Source: Chryseobacterium gleum | GTDB lineage: Bacteria; Bacteroidota; Bacteroidia; Flavobacteriales_C; GCA-002722245 | DNA length: 52,366 bases | Direction of reading: 5' to 3' | NCBI GenBank assembly: GCA_945871895.1 | Contig: CAMBXP010000006.1 | Location: forward strand, 1-52,366 | Part shown: positions 42,674-49,778 of the stretch, in pieces | Position numbering within the stretch: the first letter of the stretch is position 1 | How the letters are laid out: each line of letters begins with the position of its first letter | Program-made: the position numbers and the translations under genes | The notes under the pieces: generated by a model | What the model saw: only the letters and a program-made list of their open reading frames with translations | Told to the model about the DNA's origin: nothing | The model's database searches: none

Positions 42674-44284
42674 ATGAAAACAATGCAAAAAGCCCTGTGG
42701 GCACTCTCGGTTACTGTTTTATTTTTCTCTTGCTCTAAAGAAGATGATAGAGCGAATTTAATTCCAAAAAGAGCCATTGGGTTAATGGCTGTGAATACGC
42801 CTAAAATCGTTGATGAAATTAAATGGGACATACTTTTTGGTTCAGATTTATTAAAGTTCAAATCATTTGAAAAAAGCGAATTGATGAAAAAAGTAATGGC
42901 TAATCCTTTGGAAACTGGTATCGATTTCGGCGAAAAATCTTATTTGTTTGTCGATTCTGCTACAAGTTTCGAAAATGTGGTAGCGGCAGCCATTGTTCCC
43001 TTATCTGATGGAGATGATTTTTCTGAATTTGTGAAAGCAAATGTAAGTAAAGACCCCTCTAAAAAAATTGGTGAACTTGAAATTAAAAAGCTAGATGATA
43101 AACTTTTCTTGGCTTGGAACGAACATACTTTATTTACTATAGCCAACAAAACTACAGAAAAAGAAGTGGCTGAATACGTTCAGTCTTTATATGATGGCGT
43201 AGGTTCGGCATTGCTTTCTACCGAATTTAAAGGAAAAGAAGTGTTTACAGGTGATGCGCACATCTCTTTATACATGAACTACGCTGCCATCTTGTCTTCT
43301 ATGAAAGAGCAAATGGCTAAAACGGGGATGAAAATGGATTTTGATGCACAAATTTCATACGCTGGTGTGGTTAATTTTAAAAACGGATTGATGGATGTGG
43401 TGCTTGACTGCTATAGCGATGGTAAGTTAATGGATATGACGAAATTTATCACTCAGCCTAATGTACAAAGTGTTGCTTCTACTATGGATGCTGCAAACTC
43501 ATTGGCGTTTTTTGGAGCTTCTTTTTCTTGGAAAGCTTTGCCCGAAATGTTAGCTAAAATGGGCACTAAACCAATGATTGATGGCGTGATGATGAATATG
43601 GGTGTTTCGTTAGATACTTTGTGCAGCTCTTTGGGTAACGACATGGCTTTTTCTTTCGACGGAATAAATGCCAAAACAATTACTGAAGAAGTAATGGTGT
43701 ATGACGATTATGCAACTTATGAGGAAGGTCAGGAACCATTGGCTCCCCACATGGAAATGCAAACTAGAGTTGATAAATCTCCTATGATGAAAGCGGCTAT
43801 GTCGTTAAATGACACTGCGTATATCAAAGGTTTGCTTAGAAAATTCTTAGGCCGTTCTGTTTTACCAGGTACTGCCGATGTTTATCAAATGCCATTTGGT
43901 GGAGGTTATTTATTTTTCAAAGATAAATTGGTGATGTATAGTTCTGATTCTGCTGGATTTGTAGCTATGGTTAATGGAAGTGCTAAATTCGATAATGCTG
44001 TATTGAAAGATAAAGCGGTAGCGTTTTATGGCAACACCAAAGATTTACAAAAGAAAATGGCTCTTGATGCGAAAGAATCGGCAGAAGTATTTAATGGTGC
44101 GGAAATCTTCCAAAAGTATTTCAGCACTTTTGCCATAGAATCACCTAAGCCAACTGTTGAACACAGTCAGATTACTTTCAAAATAAACATGGTAAACAAA
44201 GAAGAGAACTTCATCATTTCTGTATTGAAATTTGCCAAAGAATTAGAAACTCAATTGATGCCTAAAGCTACACCTGGAGTGTAA
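42674..44284 (+). CDS. DUF4836-like lipoprotein, first of a pair
   Basis: The 536-residue lipoprotein has a lipobox VLFFSC (Cys19-20 region) and a body opening NLIPKRAIGLMAVNTPKIVDEIKWDILFG and then NPLETGID, which matches the DUF4836 pattern of Bacteroidota lipoproteins. It is paralogous to the next gene (shared IVDEIKWDILFG, FGxxVxLxxxG spacing and C-terminal NKEENFIISVLKFAKE). ATG at 42674 is chosen over 42623 because it starts the signal peptide after the rluA stop. The function of the family is unknown. Confidence 0.8.
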   Translation: MKTMQKALWALSVTVLFFSCSKEDDRANLIPKRAIGLMAVNTPKIVDEIKWDILFGSDLLKFKSFEKSELMKKVMANPLETGIDFGEKSYLFVDSATSFENVVAAAIVPLSDGDDFSEFVKANVSKDPSKKIGELEIKKLDDKLFLAWNEHTLFTIANKTTEKEVAEYVQSLYDGVGSALLSTEFKGKEVFTGDAHISLYMNYAAILSSMKEQMAKTGMKMDFDAQISYAGVVNFKNGLMDVVLDCYSDGKLMDMTKFITQPNVQSVASTMDAANSLAFFGASFSWKALPEMLAKMGTKPMIDGVMMNMGVSLDTLCSSLGNDMAFSFDGINAKTITEEVMVYDDYATYEEGQEPLAPHMEMQTRVDKSPMMKAAMSLNDTAYIKGLLRKFLGRSVLPGTADVYQMPFGGGYLFFKDKLVMYSSDSAGFVAMVNGSAKFDNAVLKDKAVAFYGNTKDLQKKMALDAKESAEVFNGAEIFQKYFSTFAIESPKPTVEHSQITFKINMVNKEENFIISVLKFAKELETQLMPKATPGV

Positions 44285-44293
44285 TATACCGTC

Positions 44294-45832
44294 ATGAAGA
44301 AAATATTTTTATTAGCGCTCAGTTCGCTTTTCTTATTTGCTTGTTCGGGCGAAATTACCGACTTAAAAAACTACATTCCAGCCAACGCTAAAACGGTGGT
44401 GATGATTAACAATAAAGCTATTGTTGATGAAATAAAATGGGATATTCTTTTTGGAAAAGGAAAACTGGAATTCAAAATAATCGACGATGCTTTAGTAAGA
44501 TTGTTGGCAGAAAATCCTGTTGAAGCAGGCATTAATTTAAGCGCTAAATCTTTTGTTTTTACAACAGATTCTGCTGTTTGCGCTATGCTTCCTTTAAATT
44601 CTGGCGATGATTTACAAGCTTTGTTAACTGCTAATACTATTGAAGTAACCAACGGTGCCGATTTTGCTTTTGTGAAATCGGCATCTTCATTTGCAGTGAT
44701 TGAAGACCATACTCTTTTTATATTGTGGGGTTCTTTTAATGAGAAATCATCAGCTGCTTTTGTAGCCAATTTAAAAGACGATAAAACAGAGAAGTTGGTG
44801 AACGCTAAAATTCGCGCTTTAGATGCCATCAACAGTGAAAGTCATGTTGCAGTATTTGGTGAAGAAAATACCATCGCATCATCTTTAGGAACAGCGGTAG
44901 ATGATTTTGTTACTGCACCAGCAGTTAAAAATAAAGCCAGCGAATTTGTAGCCGAATTCAATTTTAAAGCGGGTAAGCTAGAAGGCAAAACCAAACAATA
45001 TTACGAGGAGGGAAGCATTGCCTTAAAAGCTTTTCAAAAACCTAGCAAAATTGCCGATATGATGGCGGGAGTGAATGTAGATAATTCTATATTGAGTGCC
45101 GGCGTATCAATTGATTTGATGTCGTTTTTAATGGCTCAAGAAAACGAAGGAACCAAGCATGTTATCGATTCATTGATGATGTTGTACACAGGTATGCCAT
45201 CTGAAATGGTGGCTTCTTTTATTGAGGGTGATTTTTATGCATCTTTAAATAAAGTAGATGTTTCGGTAGCCGAAAAAGTAATTAAAACCCGAGAGGAACA
45301 AAACGATGAGGAGAACATTGATTTTTTGGAGGGTCCGGTTTTAAAATTCGATTACAATGCCGCATTCACCTTAAAAGATACCATTTTAGGTAGAATGGGC
45401 TTGGTGCGCCAAATGATGGAATTTGCGCCAAGTGTTAAAAACAGCGTGTACTATTTTGCAGGAGCAAAAACCTATATGTTCTTTAAAGGCTACAATGTTT
45501 ATTTTACATCAGATGAAGCTGCAATTGCTAAGATTTTATCGGCAAAAGCAGGTGATAAAAATACATCGCTCGCTACTTTTTCAAACGGAATTTATTTAAA
45601 CTTTACAGATTTATCGAAGAAATTACCTGTTCAAGTTTTCCCGCAAATGATGCCTGTGATTCAGCTTTTCGAAAAGAATATTCGCAGCCTAAAATACTCT
45701 ACTTTACCTGTAAAAGGGAAAGTGTTAGAAGGTGATTTTGTAATTGAAGGTGCCAACAAAAACGAAAATATTTTGGTGTCGCTTTTGCGTTTGCTCAATG
45801 AATTTAAAGGATATGCAGCGCCACAATCGTAA
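44294..45832 (+). CDS. DUF4836-like lipoprotein, second of a pair
   Basis: The 512-residue lipoprotein starts with MKKIFLLALSSLFLFACSGE (lipobox LFAC) and, like the upstream gene, has IVDEIKWDILFG and NPVEAGINLSAKSFVF. The two are tandem paralogs and diverged. Its stop overlaps the ABC ATPase start by one base, so the lipoprotein and transporter are co-translated; it may be a substrate-handling or accessory part of that transporter. Confidence 0.8.
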   Translation: MKKIFLLALSSLFLFACSGEITDLKNYIPANAKTVVMINNKAIVDEIKWDILFGKGKLEFKIIDDALVRLLAENPVEAGINLSAKSFVFTTDSAVCAMLPLNSGDDLQALLTANTIEVTNGADFAFVKSASSFAVIEDHTLFILWGSFNEKSSAAFVANLKDDKTEKLVNAKIRALDAINSESHVAVFGEENTIASSLGTAVDDFVTAPAVKNKASEFVAEFNFKAGKLEGKTKQYYEEGSIALKAFQKPSKIADMMAGVNVDNSILSAGVSIDLMSFLMAQENEGTKHVIDSLMMLYTGMPSEMVASFIEGDFYASLNKVDVSVAEKVIKTREEQNDEENIDFLEGPVLKFDYNAAFTLKDTILGRMGLVRQMMEFAPSVKNSVYYFAGAKTYMFFKGYNVYFTSDEAAIAKILSAKAGDKNTSLATFSNGIYLNFTDLSKKLPVQVFPQMMPVIQLFEKNIRSLKYSTLPVKGKVLEGDFVIEGANKNENILVSLLRLLNEFKGYAAPQS

Positions 45833-46476
45833 TGAGTGAGATTGTTTTAAATAAAATTATTCCGCATCCTATTCGCGAAAATTTTTCGCCCATCTCTGAT
45901 GTGTGGGGTAAAGAAATTTCTTTTCAATCGGGTACGCATTATCATGTGTGTGCTCCTTCGGGAACGGGCAAAACAACCTTGTCGCATATCTTGTATGGTT
46001 TGCGTCACGATTATGATGGAGTATTGCTCAACAACGGTAAAGTAGCCAAAGATTGGAAACCTGATGATTGGAGTCTGTACCGACAAAATACAATTTCTAT
46101 TATCTACCAAGATTTAAAATTGTTGGAAGAATATACTGCTTTAGAAAATATTCAAATTAAGAACCGACTCACCAATTTTTTCAGCGAAAAAGAGATTGTA
46201 GAAAATGCCGAAAAGTTGGGCGTTTCTTATTTGTTGAACAAGAGTTGTAAAACCATTTCACGCGGTGAGCGCCAAAGAATTTCTATTTTAAGAGCATTGA
46301 GTCAGCCCTTTCATTTCCTCATTTTAGATGAAGCATTTAGTCATCTCGACGAAGGGAATACCAAAAAAGCCATTGCGCTCATCAATGATATTTGCGATAA
46401 AAACAAAGCAAGCGTTATCTCTTGCAATTTGTTTGAAGATGCACATTTTAACTACCAACAAAAATTGAAGCTGTGA
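45832..46476 (+). CDS. ABC transporter ATP-binding protein with atypical H-loop
   Basis: The 214-residue ATPase has Walker A APSGTGKTT (41-49), Q-loop Gln93, signature ISRGE (142-146) and Walker B FLILDE (162-167). At the H-loop position the usual THD is replaced by SCN (residues 197-199), with no His near. It resembles the LolD/MacB ATPase group but the N-terminus is shorter and the B-strand diverged. It overlaps the permease gene by four bases. Confidence 0.9.
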   Translation: MSEIVLNKIIPHPIRENFSPISDVWGKEISFQSGTHYHVCAPSGTGKTTLSHILYGLRHDYDGVLLNNGKVAKDWKPDDWSLYRQNTISIIYQDLKLLEEYTALENIQIKNRLTNFFSEKEIVENAEKLGVSYLLNKSCKTISRGERQRISILRALSQPFHFLILDEAFSHLDEGNTKKAIALINDICDKNKASVISCNLFEDAHFNYQQKLKL

Positions 46477-47666
46477 ATAAATTGCTGGTTAAAATATTGT
46501 GGGGTAAGCAGTCGTACTTTCAATTGGTGCTGACTTTATTGGCCTTGGTAGTAGGAGTGCTGGTGATGGCCATTACTTTCAATTTGTATCTCAACTTTAA
46601 AGAAGTGCTGAGCGACAACGATGCTTTCTCGAACAACTATTTAGTGATTAATAAATCGGTAGGTTATCTCAATACTTTTGGCTTAACTTCAACTTCGTTT
46701 AAAGCTGAAGAAATAGAAGACATTAAAAACAGCAAAAAGGTAAAAGGTGCAGTTCCTTTTATTGCCAATCAGTTTGATGTCGCCATAAGAAAAGGTGCGC
46801 CGTTCAACTTTTATTCTGAGTTGTTTGTGGAAGGTGTACCTCGAAATTTCATCGATAATGTACCCAATGAATTCCGCTGGCAAGAAGGTGATGCAGAAGT
46901 TCCGGTAATTCTCTCAAACGAAATGTACAACTTGCTAAGTTTTGGTTATTCACCAACCAAAACCGGATTTCCACAAGTGCCTAAATCGGCATTGATGAGC
47001 ACCGATTTCGATTTAGAATTGCGCGGCGTTCAAAAAGATGTAAAGATGAAAACCAGAATTGTAGGTTTTTCAGATAGAGTGAATTCTATTTTAGTTCCTT
47101 TAGAGTTTTTAAAATGGGCCAATAAGAATATAGGTAGAGGCGCGCAAAATGATTTTTCAAGAGTGTTGTTGGAGGTGGAAGATGCCGCAGATCCTCAATT
47201 GCAAGAGTTTTTAGATGCGAAAGGTTATGTGGCCAATAAAGATAAATTGCTGGCAGGTAGTGGTAAATCGAAGATTAAATTGTTTTTGTCGGTGTTGGGT
47301 TTAATAGGCGGACTCATAGTCATTCTTACGCTAAACACTTTGGTGATGAATATCCAATTGCTCATTTCAAAAGCCAAAGCCGAATTGAAAATGTTGTTTA
47401 GTTTGGGCTACCGTTTAAATACTTTGTTCTCTTATATGTTTTACGGCTTTGTGGTAATGCAGCTTTTTCCACTCATTATTATTTACGCTATATTACCATT
47501 TTTAAATGCTTCGATTCAACAAGGATTGAATGAATTTATGCCCAATCTTCAAATGACTTTATTCACCGAAGTACTCGCTTTGCCTATTGCGGTATTAGTG
47601 CTTTCAGTGTTGGTGATGGCCGTTTTCTTAAAGAGATTTTTAAGGTTGAGTGTGTTATCAGATTAA
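46473..47666 (+). CDS. MacB/FtsX-like ABC transporter permease
   Basis: The 397-residue protein has one N-terminal membrane helix (about 15-36), a large periplasmic region (about 40-260) and three C-terminal helices (about 270-295, 320-345, 370-390), the MacB/LolE/FtsX layout. Such permeases drive mechanotransmission or lipoprotein release rather than classical transport. It pairs with the preceding ATPase and two lipoproteins. Confidence 0.88.
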   Translation: MNKLLVKILWGKQSYFQLVLTLLALVVGVLVMAITFNLYLNFKEVLSDNDAFSNNYLVINKSVGYLNTFGLTSTSFKAEEIEDIKNSKKVKGAVPFIANQFDVAIRKGAPFNFYSELFVEGVPRNFIDNVPNEFRWQEGDAEVPVILSNEMYNLLSFGYSPTKTGFPQVPKSALMSTDFDLELRGVQKDVKMKTRIVGFSDRVNSILVPLEFLKWANKNIGRGAQNDFSRVLLEVEDAADPQLQEFLDAKGYVANKDKLLAGSGKSKIKLFLSVLGLIGGLIVILTLNTLVMNIQLLISKAKAELKMLFSLGYRLNTLFSYMFYGFVVMQLFPLIIIYAILPFLNASIQQGLNEFMPNLQMTLFTEVLALPIAVLVLSVLVMAVFLKRFLRLSVLSD

Positions 47667-47668
47667 TC

Positions 47669-48298
47669 ATGACCAAGAAAGAGAAAGCAATAGCCATCAC
47701 AAAAATATTGGAAGGATACTATCCTAATCCGCCTATTCCATTAGATCACACCAGCGATTTCACCTTATTGGTGGCGGTATTGCTATCGGCGCAATGTACC
47801 GATGTGCGCGTAAATCAAATCACTCCGTTTTTGTTCAAAAAGGCCGATAATCCATTTGATATGGTGAAATTGTCGATGGAAGAAATTCGTGAGATTATTA
47901 AACCTTGCGGATTGTCGCCTGCAAAATCAAAAGCCATTTTCAATTTGTCGCATATTTTGATTGATAAGCATAAAGGTAAAGTGCCTAATACCTTTGAAGA
48001 TTTGGAAGAATTGCCTGGTGTGGGACACAAAACGGCTTCGGTAGTGATGGCACAAGCTTTTGGAGTACCTGCTTTTCCGGTAGATACACATATTCATCGT
48101 TTGATTTATCGTTGGGGATTGAGCAGTGGTAAATCGGTAGAACAAACGGAGGTCGATTGCAAAAAACTTTTTCCAATAGAGAAATGGAACACGCTGCATC
48201 TTCAAATCATTTTCTTTGGTAGGGAATTTTGTCCGGCTAGGGGACATGTGGTAGAGAACTGTCCTATTTGCAGCAAGTACGCAAGAAAAGGGGGGTAG
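47669..48298 (+). CDS. nth: Endonuclease III, variant without the canonical iron-sulfur cluster motif
   Basis: The 209-residue enzyme has the HhH motif ELPGVGHKTASVV with catalytic Lys121 and PVDTHIHR with Asp139. It removes oxidised pyrimidines from DNA. At the C-terminus the C-x6-C-x2-C-x5-C cluster motif is replaced by Cys188-x9-Cys198-x2-Cys201 with no fourth Cys, so a 4Fe-4S cluster of the usual kind is unlikely. Starts two bases after the permease stop; a palindromic element follows. Confidence 0.93.
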   Translation: MTKKEKAIAITKILEGYYPNPPIPLDHTSDFTLLVAVLLSAQCTDVRVNQITPFLFKKADNPFDMVKLSMEEIREIIKPCGLSPAKSKAIFNLSHILIDKHKGKVPNTFEDLEELPGVGHKTASVVMAQAFGVPAFPVDTHIHRLIYRWGLSSGKSVEQTEVDCKKLFPIEKWNTLHLQIIFFGREFCPARGHVVENCPICSKYARKGG

Positions 48299-48307
48299 AC
48301 ATATGCA

Positions 48308-48400
48308 GTGCGTCATTGCGAGGTACCCCGAAGCAAACTTATTGTGTTTCAGTTAGTGTTTCTAGATAAGGTTGCTTCGGGGTACCTCGCAATGACGTAC
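48308..48400. repeat. Palindromic element, copy 2 (26-bp perfect arms)
   Basis: The core arms 48311-48336 and 48372-48397 are perfect inverted copies with a 35-base loop, extending by three pairs including one G-T. The core equals that at 39329-39354. The end of the element touches the stop codon (48400-48402) of the minus-strand NTPase gene, so it can act as a bidirectional terminator. Confidence 0.9.
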
Positions 48401-48927
48401 TAGGTAAATGCAGATGATAAAACAAACCTCAATCTTTCTTCAAGACTCATTTTTGGAATTTCAATCAATTGGTAATTGTTTTCAGTATATACTTTTACCA
48501 AATAATCATGAATTTCCATCGCGTCTTCAAAACTTTCTTTTCTTTCATTATCGTTCACATAGATTTCCTTCCAAGGCGGAGTGATAAATACTTTTTCGTG
48601 ATAACGATGTTCATTGATGGCCTTTTCTAATTCTTCGAAAATAGCTTGATTGCTTTTTTCTTGATAGGCTGCAATATCGAGAATACCGCGGTCGTAAAAA
48701 TTCAAACCTTCAACAGCTTTTTTGAAATTATTAATTTGAAAGGGGAGAACCGCTTTGCTAAAGGCATTTATATTTTGCCATGGCAGCACATCGCTTCCTT
48801 TATGTAATTCTTGTTTGATTACTTCTCGGGCCACTTCATCAAAGGTGGAATAGCCCATTTTTGCTAAAGTTTGCAGAATGGTGGTTTTTCCTGTACACGG
48901 CGCTCCTGTAATGATAATTCGTTGCAT
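48400..48927 (-). CDS. P-loop NTPase (AAA_28-like, COG3911-type)
   Basis: The 175-residue protein has Walker A GAPCTGKTT near the start (MQRIIITGAPCTGKTTIL) and FYDRGILDI in the Walker B region, like the AAA_28/kinase-like NTPases. It may be a nucleotide or small-molecule kinase; the substrate is unknown. A longer frame begins at 49032 but would overlap the divergent TIGR04325 gene; ATG at 48927 is the natural start directly before the P-loop strand. Confidence 0.88.
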   Translation of the reverse strand: MQRIIITGAPCTGKTTILQTLAKMGYSTFDEVAREVIKQELHKGSDVLPWQNINAFSKAVLPFQINNFKKAVEGLNFYDRGILDIAAYQEKSNQAIFEELEKAINEHRYHEKVFITPPWKEIYVNDNERKESFEDAMEIHDYLVKVYTENNYQLIEIPKMSLEERLRFVLSSAFT

Positions 48928-48975
48928 GGAGGCAAGGTAAAAAAAAATTGTAAATTCACTTTTAAATAGAACAAC

Positions 48976-49776
48976 ATGATTCGAAAAGTGCTGCGTAAAA
49001 TAAAGTCGGTTTTTAATACCGCAGAGTCGCATTATTACACTGGTGATTTCTCTTCTTTTGACGATGCACTAAAGCATTGCAAAGGTTATGCAGCCGAAGA
49101 AGTTTTTAAAAAAACCTGCGAAACAGCTTTGAAAGTGCAGCGAGGCGATTTTGTTTTTGAGCGAGATTCTGTTGGTTTTACCAAAGCTCATTATTCCTTT
49201 GCAGCGGTTGCGGCCTTACAAAACATAGCTACCAAAAACAACAACGAATTAGAACTTACCGATTTTGGAGGAAGCTTGGGCAGCAGTTATTTTCAGCACA
49301 AAATTTTTTTTTCGTCATTAAAGAAACTACAATGGAAGGTAGTGGAGTTGCCAAACATCATCGATTTTGGTAAAGCTAATTTACAAGACGATCACCTTTT
49401 CTTTTACCACACCTTAGCCGAGGCTGAAGCACAGCAAAAATCTACTGTTTTATTTTCTTCTAGCACTTTGCAGTATGTTCCCAATCCTTTTGAGTGGATG
49501 GATGAATTCATCAAAAGAGACTACCCTTATATTTTGTTAGATCGAATTGCATTTGTGAAAAGAGATACACACCAAGTTACTGTTCAATACACTCATGAAA
49601 TGATATACGAAGCCAGCTATCCGGCTTGGTTTTTTAATGAGCAGTTGTTTGTGCAGTATTTTTTAGAAAGAGGGTACAAGGTGCATTTCGATTTCCCTAG
49701 TTATTGTGATGTGCCAATGAGCATCGACAAAAAGTATTCGGTGCATTGGAAGGGCTTTTTCTTAGAGAAGAACTAA
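48976..49776 (+). CDS. TIGR04325-family putative methyltransferase
   Basis: The 266-residue protein has TDFGGSLGSSYFQHK, a glycine-rich SAM-site-like motif, then VVELPNIIDFG and SSTLQYVPNPFEWMDEFI, matching TIGR04325. Members are usually in surface-polysaccharide clusters. None of the other genes nearby is such, so its target is unknown. Divergent from the NTPase gene with 48 bases between. Confidence 0.85.
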   Translation: MIRKVLRKIKSVFNTAESHYYTGDFSSFDDALKHCKGYAAEEVFKKTCETALKVQRGDFVFERDSVGFTKAHYSFAAVAALQNIATKNNNELELTDFGGSLGSSYFQHKIFFSSLKKLQWKVVELPNIIDFGKANLQDDHLFFYHTLAEAEAQQKSTVLFSSSTLQYVPNPFEWMDEFIKRDYPYILLDRIAFVKRDTHQVTVQYTHEMIYEASYPAWFFNEQLFVQYFLERGYKVHFDFPSYCDVPMSIDKKYSVHWKGFFLEKN

Positions 49777-49778
49777 GC

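Noticed and set aside
45832..47666. lolD/lolE or ftsE/ftsX by name
   Set aside because: ATPase and permease have the general layout, but the degenerate H-loop and lack of diagnostic motifs do not allow a gene symbol.
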